Assembly: GCF_000005505.3 (NCBI RefSeq) | Contig: NC_016132.3 | Span: forward strand, 21,752,501 to 21,816,500 | Reading direction: 5' to 3' | Source: Brachypodium distachyon | Taxonomy: Eukaryota; Streptophyta; Magnoliopsida; Poales; Poaceae | DNA length: 64,000 nucleotides | In this document: piece by piece, positions 31,954-43,397 of the stretch | How positions within the stretch are numbered: the stretch's first letter is position 1 | How the letters are laid out: each line of letters opens with the position of its first letter | Notes under the pieces: model-generated | What the model was told of the DNA's origin: nothing | The model's database searches: none | The model's input: the letters and a program-made list of their open reading frames with translations, nothing else | Position numbers and translations under genes: made by a program

Positions 31954-32743
31954 CTTAACGCATTGAGAATGTCTTCGGGTCAACCTTCGATGCAAGACTT
32001 TTGATCCTTTTTCTCGTTCTTGTATTCATGATGGTGTCATTGATGGATTCCCTGGCGAGCTTCCTTGTGAGAAACGGAGGTACTTGGTGGTTTTCCTGCA
32101 AAGAACAGGAGCCTTGGAAGCGTTTCGGGGAAACTCCATGCCTACGGCGATTTTCTCTGCAAGAAATCGAGGTTCGGGGGGTATTTTAGTAAAAACCGGG
32201 ACCCTAGGGGCCTCTCTGCGAGAAATCTTTTCTGGGGTCTTATTGGCAATTTCCCCGAAATTTGGGTTTTTTTGCAATTTTCCGTGAGCCTTGTCGGCCG
32301 CACGGGCTAATCGGGCCGTCCTGGCACGTGCGTGGACGCGGACTGGGCCGGCCTTGCGCGCGAGTTGGGCCGCCTTCGGGCGCGCCACAACCCTTTCTTC
32401 CTTTTTTTTTACTGGCCGACTTCTCGGGCCACACGTGGGCTTCGGCCAAGCTGGGTCCGATACCGGTTCGGGATTTAAGTGGAAGATCCGACGGCCGCGG
32501 ACGAAGGGAAGCCCTAGATTGGAAGATCCCTGCTTGTCTTCCTCCTTCGTACAGGAGGGGACCCAGCGGCCTCCTTTCTCGAGCTTTTGCAGGCGACGCC
32601 CGTCACCGGGGTGACGCCGGCGCGGCGAGGACCCAGGGCCCGCGAGTGGGGCATCCTCCTTTGGCCAGGCCGGCCTCCTTTAGGGAAAAGGGGGTCCTTC
32701 CCCTCCCCATTTCTTTCTCTTCTTATCTTGTTCTTTGGGATCC

Positions 32744-32750
32744 TATAAAA
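32744..32750 (+). promoter_or_regulatory. Possible TATA box of the antisense gene
   Basis: TATAAAA on the plus strand in the context CCTATAAAATGG, about 1.07 kb upstream of the antisense gene's ATG (33813). A good donor (GGGGGTAAGC, GT at 33066) and an acceptor (TTTTTTCGCAG, ending 33806) could splice out the GC-rich stretch between, giving a short 5' UTR. Position and signals are seen; the promoter role is inferred. Confidence 0.4.
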
Positions 32751-33145
32751 TGGTACCCCCGGGCATTGAGGAGGCTCACACCATGCTTGTTTGATTTGTC
32801 CGGTGTCGAAGACGAGTTCGGCGGCGCCCGACATTTCTTCGGGAGGTTGGTGTTTTGTAGGGGCCTCGCAGGGGCATTAGCCATTCTTCAGCAGCGACGG
32901 AGGTCGCGTTGGTGGCTGAGGAGCCGCCGCAGAAGCTTCTCGTCGTCGAGCCTTCGTGGAGACACGAAGCACGCCCGAGGCCGCTAGGAGCGAGGTGCCG
33001 GTCGTGCCTACAAGTGCAGCCGGGAGACCCTTGCCGTCGGCCGTGTCCTTCCTGCTCGTGTGGGGGTAAGCGGAGTCCCATGGCACAAGCTTCGACGCTC
33101 CTTGGTCATTGGCGGGGCTTGCGATCATTTCGTCGAACATCTTAG

Positions 33146-33645
33146 TTGCGCCTTGGGCATGCGGGGACGGCAGGCGCGGCTCGGGCGCGGCGCGTCGCGG
33201 GCGTGACCGAGGTAGTGCCTGACGGGCGCGAGTACTTCACAGGCGTCGGCAGCACTCGAGCGCGCGGCCTGGCAGAGCATGGCGTGGGCACGGGCGACGC
33301 GCGTGCACGGCTTGGCACAGCGCAAGCACGGCACGGGCACGCGCGCCCCTTGTGCGCAGCGCGGGCACGGCGTGGGCACGGGTGACGCGCGCGCGTGGCT
33401 GAGCGCAACGCGACCTCGGCGTGGGTGCCGCGCGGCACGGCAGGAATGCGGTCACGGCGAGGGCACGGGCACGGCGCAGCACGAGCTTGGTGCGGCGCGG
33501 CGCGGCGGGAGCGCAGGCACGGCGGGAGCGCGGGCACAGCCGGGGCGCGACGCAGCGCGGCGGGCTCGGCGCAGTGGGAGCGCGAGCGCGGTGTGGCGGG
33601 AGCACGAGCACGGCGCGGCGCGGGCGCGGACGCGTTCTGCCGAAC
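33146..33645. repeat. GC-rich degenerate minisatellite (GGCACGGC/GCGCGGC motif)
   Basis: About 500 bp composed almost only of permutations of CGGCACGGGCACGGCG, CGCGGCG and GGGAGCGC. Every frame is open over parts of it, giving Arg/Ala/Gly-rich translations without meaning. It lies inside the retrotransposon and, in the model above, inside the 5' UTR intron of the antisense gene. Confidence 0.75.
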
Positions 33646-33812
33646 ACCCTGCGGGTGCTGGCGGACGTTCGGCTGGCCTCCCTTCTTTTCCTCCTATTTT
33701 TTTGCTTCGGCGGCGTGGGCTTTGGCCCGAGGAGCTTGGTCCCTTTTTTTTTATTCCTTTCGGAATTTTCCGCACTTTGCTAATTCTTGGCGGATCTTTT
33801 TTCGCAGGTGAG

Positions 33813-36466
33813 ATGGCGGGATCCGACGTCGAGCGTCCAGTTGGTGAGCCGTCGAGGGGGTCTGCCGCGACGCAGCTTGCGGCGAACCGACCGTCGCGGA
33901 AGAAGAAGGTCTCCTTCCGCCCTCGTGATGGCCCTCCCTTGGTTCCGACAGCGCCGGTGGATGGCGGAGGTTGGGCACACGACCACCTTCTCCCTTCGTC
34001 AATGAGCCCCGAGGACCTTGCCCAGCTGGAGGAGGCGGGATACTTCCCCAAGGGGGACGGTATCCTACCTGATGGCGAGGAGGTGAGGCTCGACCATCGG
34101 CGGCGTCAGGGATGCATCGTGGCATTCTCGGCTTGGTTCCACGCCGGCCTGTGTGTGCCTGTTCACCCCTTCTTGCTGGAGTTCCTGGAGACGTACGGCA
34201 TCGAGTTGGCCAGCTTCACCCGTCGACGATCGTGAGGTTGAATGTTTTTAGGTGGCTATGTGAGACGGCACTTCACGAGGAGCCTTCGATGAAGCTTCTG
34301 TTGTTCTACTTCACCGTGGAAGTGAGGAAGTTGCTCACCCCGAACGGCTTTGCTCTGAGCGCCTTTGGTTCGGTGAACCTGAGGCTTCGTTCTGGCTTTG
34401 GGGACGACTTCCTGCTCATGCCGGGGAAGAGCGCGGAGAGGTTGTTCGTCAAGTGGGAGTCCCAGTGGTTTCTTCTTCGAGCCTTGAAGACACGTCTTCG
34501 GCACACGGGTGATCTCCCTCGGCACTCTGGGGCTGGTGGCCTTAGGGAGGTGTCTCACCCCGGCGATGCTCGGTCGGCCGACCTTTGGAAGGTGGCCAAG
34601 ATCAAGGAGGTGTCTGCCGAGAGGAGCTTTCGTGACCTCATGGAGGAGATGGTGATGGCAGGGTGCTTCATGATGAGGAGCCGTCCGAGGTCCGAAATTG
34701 GGATCCCTCGATCTTCCGTCCTCCACAGTTCGTCACCGCACGTGAGTGTCACTCCTCTCCCCTTCGTGCTTTGATTGTTTTCCCTTGTGAAGGTACTTAA
34801 CAATTTTGGTTTGTCTTTTTCAGCGACGTTTTCCGAGGAGAGGGCGGCGTTGTGGGCCGCGCAGCTGATAGGTCCGTATGGCGGACCGGAGCACCGAGAC
34901 TACGATACCAAGATCAGCGAGGGTGGATGCCGCAACATCATCGCGAAGTGCTTCGGGAAGATGGTGCCGATGCGACAGGACCCGAAGCTCGGTCGCCTTC
35001 TCCGAGTGGGTGATCGCTACACCCGCTTGGCTACACCGTTGATGTTGGCGGTGGGGTCCAAGTCACGGAACTCTTGCGGGAAGGCGAAGGTGGGAACGGC
35101 AGTGTTGGGTCTGGCGGTGCCTGTCGCGCCGGTCCTCAAGATACCTCGTCCGTCGAGTGGATGCAAGAGGAAAGCTCCCCCGACTCCTTCTCCTTCTCTT
35201 GACTGCACCCCAGCGGATTTGGCGGATCCCGTCGTGGGCGAGTCGAGGTCCCCCCTGAGGGTGACCTTGGACCTGCACATGAAGGGGAAGATTGGACTTG
35301 AGCAAGTTCTTCCTCCTTCAAGTCATGAGGTTGAGGCTTTCACTCGCGAGACAGGGTTTCGGCTTCGGAGCGACTCAGTGGTGGAGTTGTCGACCGGAGC
35401 CAGCGGTGCGGGCTTCCAGGTGTTCTCCATTGGTCGTGAGCGTCCCGAGGAGGATGCACCTACCTCAGGTGAGTGCCCTTCTCTTTTGGTCATGTCATTC
35501 TTTTCCGAATGTTTTTGACATGATCTCCTTGGTTTGCATTTAGGTGCGAGGGTCGCGGAGCCCGGGGTTCTTGAGGGCGAGCCCCCGACTCAAACGAGGG
35601 CTAGAGCACTTCCGACGATCGAGGATGGAGCGAGAGACCCTTTCGTGACACTGGAGCTGGTGAGCATGCGTGACGTATCTCCCTCGGTCCTTTGGGTTAG
35701 CTTTGTGTTAACTCCCTCTTCTCTGGAGGTGAGGGGTTTGGTCGAGGCCGTGGGTGCCCTTCCTGCCCTCAAGACTCAGGTGGGGGCGCTTTCCGCTGCT
35801 TTGGACGTGGAGATGTCCAAGTCTACCCTTGCCTTGAGCGAGTTGGCTTCGGAGAGGGTGCGGCGCGAGGCCGTGGAGGCCCAGCTTTCCCGTGTTTCGG
35901 CGGAGCTTGCGGCCGTGGAGACCAAGGCTCGACTTGCTGAGGAGCGCCAGAAGGACGAGATTGCGAGGACCCGTCGAGTTGAGGAGGACTTGGTGGTGGC
36001 CAACCTTGATAGGGAGCATGCCCGTGCGGAGGCTGCTTCTCTCAAGGTGGAGTTGGCGGCAGTGGGTGACAGCCCGATGCTTGCTCCTCGTGCTCGCCCT
36101 CCTCCGGATCGTCGTCCCGAGGTGGTTTCGCTTTTACTTGCTCAGGCCACCGAGATTCGGGAGACGATGATTTGCTTGAGAAGTGTTCCCCAGCCAGATC
36201 TTCCTCCGTGTCGTACGGTGGATGAAGCAAGCAGGGTGCTTACTTCCCAGGTGGAGCTCATTGAGCCTACCGTGAAGAAGTGCCTCCTGAGTACGAGTGC
36301 CCGACTTGTTCCGTCGGCGGTTGCGGCGGTCCTGGACGGTGGTGCCGGGATGAGCGGACTTGAGGGTGAGATGTCTCACGGGGCGAAGAAGTTTCTGGCG
36401 GACCAGGGTGCTCCTCTTCGCGCTCAGGCTCGACGCTTCGTGCTTTGCCTTGAGCCCGCTCTTTAG
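33813..36466 (+). pseudogene. Antisense, intron-containing gene of the Tat element (Transposase_28-type protein), frameshifted
   Basis: It lies on the strand opposite gag-pol, downstream of integrase. Exons: 33813-34741, 34824-35468 and 35544-36466, joined by GT-AG introns of 82 and 75 bp, both in phase 1. The start MAGSDVERP follows an acceptor-like TTTTTTCGCAG. A domain with FSAWFHAGLCVPVHPFLLEF, then LHPSTIVRLNVFRWLCE, matches what Pfam calls Transposase_28 (putative gypsy-type transposon protein). Exon 3 encodes a long coiled coil (from about 35780 to 36065, SALDVEMSKSTLALSELASE and on). Two single-base losses break the frame, near 34211 and 34668; allowing for them, exon phases agree and the frame would be about 830 codons. 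Related antisense ORFs are known in Grande (gene 23) and Retand; their function is unknown. Confidence 0.75.
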
Positions 36467-36626
36467 GAAGGTGATGGTGAGGTGTGAGCCTCGTCGCCTC
36501 GGAGGTGGTGATGTACCTTAGCTGCCTACTTATGCGAGGTTGCATATCTCCACTTGACTTGGCCTCATGGCTAGCATGTTTAGACTCTTAGTCATAGAGG
36601 TTGTAAGGCAGCTTTTTTGTTGTGTT

Positions 36627-36746
36627 TCATGCTTCACTATGTAGTCAACATTATCGGAAATGTTAACTTAGCTCAACATGTATTTCTCATGTTTCACCAT
36701 GTAGTCGACATTATCGGAAATGTTAACTTGGCTCAACATGTGTTTC
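36627..36746 (+). repeat. 60-bp tandem duplication after the antisense gene
   Basis: Two adjacent 60-bp units (36627-36686, 36687-36746) share CATGTAGTCnACATTATCGG and GAAATGTTAACTTnGCTCAA with a few substitutions. It lies within 300 bp of the antisense stop codon, in its presumed 3' UTR. Confidence 0.85.
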
Positions 36747-37578
36747 TGGGAGTACTATATTTCCTTCTTGTGAAGTCCTATATTTCCTCAGTTTATACAG
36801 CTCGCGGTCGTTCGCTATGATTGCACTTTTGTGTTATCAATTGCTGTCGCCGTTGGGATACGACTCGGCTTCGGCACCTTAGGCCATGGTTACGAGCCAT
36901 GGGTCCTAGTACCCTTGTGAGGGTCGCTATCGATATGCCGGTAGTGATCCGGTCATTTCGACCTGTCGTTCGGGAAATTTCATGCGGAACTTTCCCTCTT
37001 CGGACTTCAGGAAGCTATGCTTTCCCGCGATTATTATGAAGCCATAACCCGGTTACTATCATGCAGGCCCGTGCGCGACGTCTCGCACACGGGTAGCACG
37101 GTTCTCGGTAAGTAAGCTCATGCATAACTCGCCTTATTTACGGTTCCCCTTAGATGCGCGTTAAGGAGCTTCCGGCCCTCGGGGGACTTGGTTCTACTTG
37201 GTGGATGGCCTCGAGGCATGCTAGGATCCACCAAGGAACAAGTCGCTAGTAGCGACCTATGTCCGTGGACATTTTTAGAGGATGCTCGGGCCAACGGAAG
37301 CCTTTCTACGTTCCTCGGTGAGCGGCACAGGGGCAGCGGCTCTTTTACGACAACGAGTCGTGTGAGTGTCTCGTGTCACTCTTAATTTTTCCTCAAGAAC
37401 TTGCTTTATTGATCTTTTCTTCCTTGTCTTAAGGTATAGCCCGATGGGCGCTTACAAGCCTTATGTAGACGCGGTCTCGTTGGCGCTTACGACCCCTCAA
37501 AGTTTCGTAGGGAAAAGGCCGGTTGGGCGCTGATAGTCTCCTTTTGGGAGCGGCAAGGATTGCCCTTGAAGGTCCTCC
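36747..37578. other. Spacer between the antisense gene and integrase
   Basis: Non-coding sequence inside the retrotransposon where the two convergent genes meet. No open frame has a recognisable domain on either strand. Confidence 0.5.
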
Positions 37579-38778
37579 TTAGGCGTACAAACGCCGGAGC
37601 TTGTCGCCGTTCCAAGCATGGACAAGGTTTTGCCTTTTCATATTCTTGAGGTGGTATGCACCATTTCCCAATACTGCGGCGATGCAGTATGGTCTTTCCC
37701 ATTTAGGGTCGAGTTTGCGCTGGAGTTTTGGGTCGACATTCTTTTTCAGCACGAAATCTCCTTGGGAGAAGACTCATTCCCGCACACTTGTGTTGTAGAA
37801 GCATGCGGCGCTTTGCTCGTAGATGGCGTGCCTCATGAGGGCTTTGTCACGAGCTTCTTCCACAAGATCGACCGTCGTCTTGTGATGCCCTTCATTTTCG
37901 AAGAAGGCAATTGGGGTGGCCTCTTGGAGCCTTTCGACCTCGGCGGGAAGAACTGCTTCGGCTCCATACACCAAAGAGAATGGTGTTTGGCCCGTGGAAC
38001 GGCTTACAGAGGTACGTATGCCCCAAACCACGCTAGTGAGTTCATCTTCCCATGCTCCCCTTGCTTTGCTAACCGTGTGCTCTATCCTTCGGCAGAGTCC
38101 TTAGAGGATTAGTCCATTTGCCCTTTCACATGCGTCGTTGCTTTTGGGGTAAGTTACGGATGCGAAGTGCAGCTTGATCTCAAGGCATTCATAGAATTTG
38201 ATGAATTCCGCATAGTCGAACTGTTTGCCATTGTCCACGGTTAGTTCTCGCGGGACGCCATATCGGCATATGATGTTTTCCCAGAAAAAAATTTGGACGG
38301 CCTGTGACGTGATCTTGGCAAGCGGCGCTGCTTCTATCCATTTGGAGAAGTAATCAATCGTCACCACGAGGTACTTGCAGCCCCCGTTGCATGCGGGGAA
38401 AGGCCCGAGAAGGTCCATTCCCCAGCGTGCAAATGGCCATGTTATCGGGATGTTTTTCAGGTAAGTTACGGGCGCATGGATTGACTTAGCCATTTTCTGG
38501 CAAGCTTCGCATTTCCGCAATATGGTGATTGCGTCTTGCACCATGGTGGGCCAATAGAATCCCTCACGTAGGGCTTTTGCCGCGGTGGCTCTTGGCGCAA
38601 GATGGTGGCCGCATATTCCTGAGTGGATTTCCATGAGGAGCTCGGCTCCTCGGTCAGGAGTTATGCATTTTAGCAATGCGGCCGCTCCTTTCTTGTATAG
38701 GATGCCGTCGAGGAGGACATACATCTTGGCTTTTGCGAGCAGAGTTTTGGCGCTTGGGCCTTCCGCTTCTTCGTCCAC
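37579..38778 (-). pseudogene. Tat-element integrase
   Basis: The minus frame shows the zinc-binding HHCC-type region (GICGHHLAPRATAAKALREG, then CEACQKMAKS) and the catalytic core (WGMDLLGPFP, ITIDYFSKWIEA-like VTIDYFSKWIEA, ELTVDNGKQF, YPKSNDACERANGLIL). After a break comes GQTPFSLVYGAEAVLPAEV and a C-terminal stretch ending LVHAWNGDKLRRLYA with a TAA at 37579. The same frame is used throughout, with stops at 38101 and 37774. The second core residue lies in a degraded context (DNGKQF where DNGTQF is usual), and Glu of the DDE triad is read as Asp in SNDACERANG, so it is unlikely to be active. Confidence 0.88.
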
Positions 38779-39129
38779 CTAGCCTTTCAAGGCGTGGATA
38801 ATCGGTGTCATCCACGAGAGTGGAGTGCCGATGACCATGCTGGTCTTTGAAGCTTCGTCAAGGGCGTCAGCTTCTTCCTTTATGGACGGGGCGCGAATTA
38901 CTTCGAAGAATGCACTGGGTAGCAGTGGTTCTTTGGAATCGGCCGTTCGGGCTAACCTGTCGACCAGGTGATTTTCTCCTCGTGGAATGCGTCACGCCTC
39001 CATGCCCAGGAAATACCGTTCCATCTTGCGAACTTCTTCGATATATTTCTTCATCCTTTCATCAAGGCATTGATATGACTTGTCCATTTGGTTTATCACC
39101 AGTTGGAAGTCTCCTTAGATGAGAAGGCG

Positions 39130-41024
39130 TCAGACTCCCATGGCCTTGGCCAGTCGAAGCCCGAGAAGTAGCGTTTCATATTCCGCCATATTGTTGGTGG
39201 CGTTGAAGTCAAGATGGGCGGCGTACTCCAAGATCTTGCCTTCAAGGCTGATGAGTATTACTCCGGCCCCGGCGCCGTCGAGGCGCTTGGAGCCATCGAA
39301 CCTCATTATCCAATGTGGTTCAGGGGGCTCGATCTTGGATGCGATTTCTTCGGGGGGGGTCAGTGGAGCATGCCACTCGGCCACAAAGTCAGCCAGGACT
39401 TGTGATTTTATGGTCGTTCTTGCTGTGAGTTCCAGCGAGAAGGGGGCCAGTTCCGTTGCCCATTTGGCGATTCTTTCGGTGGCCTCCTTATTGCCGAAGA
39501 CTTCCTTGAGTGGGAAGATAGTTGGCAGCATGATGGTGTGGCCCATGAAGTAATGATGGAGTTTTCGAGAGGCCATGAGGAGGGCGTACGCGATCTTCTC
39601 GATCTGGGTGTATCGACCCTTTGCTCCTCCCAAGGCTTCGCTCACGTAATATACTGGGCGTTGTGACCAGTCTTCTTCCTTCACGAGTGCTGCGCTTACG
39701 GCGACCGAGGTCGCGGCAAGGTACAGGAGCAAAGGCTCCCCCTGTTTTGGGCTCGTGAGAAGCGGAGGGGTCGACAAATAGGTCTTGAGCTCTTCGAAGG
39801 CCCTTTGAGCTTCGTCGGTCCACTCAAAGTTGTTGAGGCTTCTCAAGGCTTTGAAAAAAGGAAGACCCTTCTCGGCTGACCGGGCGACGAATCGCCCTAG
39901 GGCCGTCATTCTTCCCGCTAGGCGTTGCACATCTTTGATGGAGCGAGGAGGATCCATCTCCATGATGGCCCGGATTTTCTCCGGGTTGGCCTTGATCCCT
40001 CGTTGAGAGATGAGGAAGCCCAGGAGCTTACCTCCTCGCACTCCGAACGCGCACTTCTCTGGATTGAGCTTTACGCCATACTTGCGGAGATTATCGAAGG
40101 TTTCTTGCAGGTCCTTGGGATGGGTCTTCGCAACTTGACTTTTGATGACGGCGTCGTCAACGTAGACTTCGGCGTTTCTCCGAATTGTTCTTTGAGGATG
40201 AGGCTGACGAGGTGTTGGAAAGTTGCGCCGGCGTTCCTCAAACCAAAAGGTATTCTGCGATAGTAGAAGGTGCCGATGGGAGTGATGAAGCTGGTCTTTT
40301 CCTCGTATTCCTTGGCCATGTGGACTTGGTGATACCATGAATAGGCGTCCAAGAAGCTCAACCTTTCGCATCCCGCCGTGGAGTCGACAAGCTGGTCGGT
40401 CCGAGGGAGCGGGTAGTCGTCCTTGGGGCATGTCTTGTTCAAGTCGGTAAAGTCGACACACATTCGCCACATGCCGTTGGCTTTCTTTACCAAGACCGGA
40501 TTGGCTAACCACTCGGGGTGCCAAACTTCTCGGATGAGACCGGCGTTGGAGAGTTTGGCGATTTCTTGCTTGATGACTTCACTTCGCTCGGTGGAGAGCT
40601 TCCGGAGCTTCTGCTTTACGGGAGCTTTGTCGGGTCTCACGGCGAGGCGATGTTCCATGACGTCGCACGGGACTCCCCCCATGTCGGAACGCGACCAAGC
40701 GAAGAGGTCGGAATTCTTTCGAAGCAGGGCGACGAGTTCTTCCTTGAGTTTACTCGGGAGGTCGGCTCCAATCTTCACCGTGCGCGTGGCGTCATCTTGG
40801 GAGACGCGTACTTCCTTGGGTTCTCCTTCGGGGAGGGACTTAGGGATGTAGCGCTCCGGGTGATTGGCTTCCGATGCTCCCACGTTCGAAAGCATGTTAA
40901 TACTCTTGGATGATTCTCCCTTTTCAGCACACTTGGTCTCATGGCGGTAGAGCGTCTTCCTATGGGAAGATTGCCCGCCGTGGACCGTTATCACGCCCTT
41001 CGAGCCTGTGATCTTCATGCACAA
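39130..41024 (-). pseudogene. Tat-element reverse transcriptase, RNase H and archaeal-type RNase H, frameshifted
   Basis: The first part (41024 to about 40200) has LRKNSDLFAWSRSDMGGV, ANPVLVKKANGMWRMCVDFT, LNKTCPKDDYPLP, FLDAYSWYHQV and FGLRNAGATFQ. The frame then shifts just before the catalytic VYVDD, after which it continues LNPEKCAFGVRGGKLLGF and, further on, RNase H (FEWTDEAQRAFEELK, then VYYVSEALGGAKGRYTQIEK). A second RNase H starts at WIMRFDGSKRLDGAGAGVIL and goes on through NNMAEYETLLLGLRLA. Two RNase H domains in tandem identify the Tat lineage. Stops at 41094 and 39130 and the frameshift abolish a continuous product. Confidence 0.92.
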
Positions 41025-41093
41025 GAAGTTGTGGTGGATGGCAGCGCAAAGACGGTTTAGTGTTGTCCTCCTGAAGATGGCGTTAAAAGAGGC

Positions 41094-41474
41094 CTACATA
41101 TCCACCACGTCGAAGCGCACGAGCTCGGTCCGATGGTTTGTGGCGTCTCCGAAGGTCGTGAGGAGCTCGATTTGTCCGAGCGGCTGAATGGATTTCCCCG
41201 GCACGAAGCCGGTGAGGGGATAAAGGGATGGCTGCAGCGAGCCGTTTTTGTATCTCCCTTGTGGCTCCATCAGTTTCTTTAACATGCTCAGATATAGGAT
41301 GTCGGCGGAGCTTCCGCCATCCACAAGAATCTTCTTGAGCTCGCAATTGGCGACGATTGCCGTCACAAAGAGGGCGTCGTCATGTGGGAAGCGTATCCCC
41401 TTGGCGTCTTCTTCGGTGAAGGCAATTGGCACGCTCGCCCACTTGGGTGGTGGTGTCGGGGTGAAGGTTCTCAC
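41094..41474 (-). pseudogene. Tat-element aspartic protease
   Basis: The minus frame, same as gag and the first part of RT, carries the active-site motif ILVDGGSSADILYL followed by PLTGFVPGKSIQPLGQIELL, the usual retropepsin layout of plant gypsy elements. A TAG (41511-41513) separates it from gag and another (41094-41096) from RT. Confidence 0.88.
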
Positions 41475-41510
41475 AACGTTGACTTCGCGAACATACTCCT
41501 TGCGTTGCCG

Positions 41511-43295
41511 CTACAATCCCCATCCCGTGGCGGAGCCCCCGAGTATCACTCCGACGTGATGTGCGGGTTCCTGAAACGGTAGATTATCCTCCTTGGGTGC
41601 TGGGTCAGCGACAAAGACGTTGGCGGGGCCTGGAGCCTCGGCTGTCTTCTCGTCCTTTCGCCGGGCTTGCATTCGTGCGTGGAACTCTTCACGAGCTGCG
41701 ATGAGAGTGTTGCACTCTTCGGTGTTGTGGCTTGCCGAGTTGTAGATGAGGCATCTCCCAATTCCTCCCTCGGCGGGGCGAGGTGGCTTCTTGGGTTGCC
41801 AAGTCTTTTGGGATGATGCTTGTCCTTTGACGGCAAAGATTTTCCAGGCTTGGTCACCGGGGGCCTTTTTCCCCCACCTCCTCTTCTTCTTGGAAGACGG
41901 AGTGGGCGCAGGGGGTTTGTCGGACAAGGGAGCTCCCTTGGGAGCGACGCGCGGCGCGTCTTTTTTGCCGATGTCCCCGTCTTCGCCCCGGGCGTATTCT
42001 TGCAAGATTCGATAGAGCTCCTCGGTCGTCTTCGGTGGGTTACGACTTAGGGCCCGATTCACTTCTCCTTGGAGAAGGCCTTGCATGCATGCGTCGATCA
42101 CGGTGGTCGACGGCGGGTTGGCGATTTGGCTTCGCACCTTCGCAAAGCGATGGAAGAAGCTTCAGAGGGATTACTCCGGCTTTTGTTTCACGACGTATAG
42201 CTCGTGAGCCTGCATGGGTTCTTTGAAGTTTCCTTGAAAGTTGGAGATGAAGACCTCTTGGAGGCGTTCCCACGAGTGCAAGGAGTTCTTCCGCATGTTA
42301 TAAAACCAAATTTGCGCCATTCCGGTGAGCGTGAGCGAAAAGAGGTTGCACATCTCGACGGATCCTCCCCCGACGGCCCATATTGCGGTGGAGTAGACGT
42401 CCAAGAATTGAAGAGGATTCGATTCCCTGTCGTACGGCCGTATTGCAGGCGGCTTGAACCTTGGCAGAAAAGGCGTGTCTTGGATTTCCCGCGTGAGCAG
42501 GTTGCAAGTCGGCCGATTCTTTTGGTTCCTTCGGTGGCGAGGTCCTCCCTCGTCACTTTCATCGCTAGAGGGGTCGCTCGGAGAATGATCTCGGCGTTTT
42601 CTTGGGGGGTCGGAGCGTCAACGGGAATTCCTTTCACCGCCTGCACGGGCTCCGGATTCTGCCACTTGCTCGTTCCCATGCACGCTGGGGTCTCGTTCCC
42701 CGCGAGGCGCAGCTTGAGGCGGTACCTGGTTGCCACCTTGCTCGACCCCGACGGGGGGAGCGAGGGGCGTTTGCAGGGTACTCGCAAAGCGAGATTGATG
42801 CTGAGCGTGTGCGACTTGGAGAGCGCCTTGCGGCGGAAGCCCCCAATAAGGATGATACCAAGGAGCTCCATGGGCGATCGCGGCGAGCGCCAGTGGAGGC
42901 AATCCCGGGTTGGAGGGGTCGTAGGATGGGACTCCTTGGTTTTCCGGCGCAGATCCTCCCGACGCCCCATTGTTTTCTCTTGTAGGTTCCGAGGGCAAGG
43001 TCACTACAGGTTGTAGGGAAAGTGGCGTGAAACCCATCGAGCGAGACATGCCGAGTTTCGTATCCCCTGCGGGGGCGGCAATCGTAGGCAGCTCACCGAT
43101 CCTTGCCACCATGTTGGTGAGTGTCGAGGGACCGCCTACGACGGTTTCGAGCACCTCAGTTCCTTCCGGGACGGCCGGTAGCGAAGGGGCGACCGCGACT
43201 TCTGTCGTGGCGACCATGCTTGCGGCGATGTCCGGATTGGTGAGGATTCTTTCTTCCTCGGGAGCCCCCGAGGCACTTGCTTTCTTTGTTTGCAA
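41511..43295 (-). pseudogene. Tat-element gag, interrupted by stops
   Basis: One minus frame carries a Pro/Ala-rich N-terminal part (43295-42618), a capsid core (about 42480-42171: DVYSTAIWAVGGGSVEMCNL, MAQIWFYN, WERLQEVFISNFQ) and a Lys-rich nucleocapsid region with a degenerate zinc knuckle (CLIYNSASHNTEEC, second Cys replaced by Tyr). Stops occur at 42618, 42171 and 41511. The role is virus-like particle assembly and RNA packaging; it is not translatable in full now. Confidence 0.8.
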
Positions 43296-43376
43296 TCATG
43301 TAGACTTTGCGGCAAGTTGGGGACCCGATGAAGTAGGCTTCGTTGGGGCCATTAAATCTTCAATTGCGGCGAGGGT

Positions 43377-43394
43377 TCCCCACGGTCGGCGCCA
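43377..43394 (-). other. Primer binding site of the gypsy element
   Basis: TGGCGCCGACCGTGGGGA on the minus strand, three bases after the 5' LTR end. TGGCGCC-GTGGGGA is a common primer site of plant Tat and related gypsy elements. Confidence 0.8.
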
Positions 43395-43397
43395 TGC

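Noticed and set aside
32262..32987. 241-residue plus frame
   Set aside because: Low-complexity translation with no domain; better explained as upstream and 5' UTR sequence of the antisense gene.
33146..33811. Several overlapping Arg/Ala/Gly-rich frames
   Set aside because: They result from the GC-rich minisatellite being open in most frames and have no conserved domain.
35660..35728. A third intron in the antisense gene
   Set aside because: GT and AG sites exist, but at 69 bp it would be unusually short and removal is not needed to keep the frame open.
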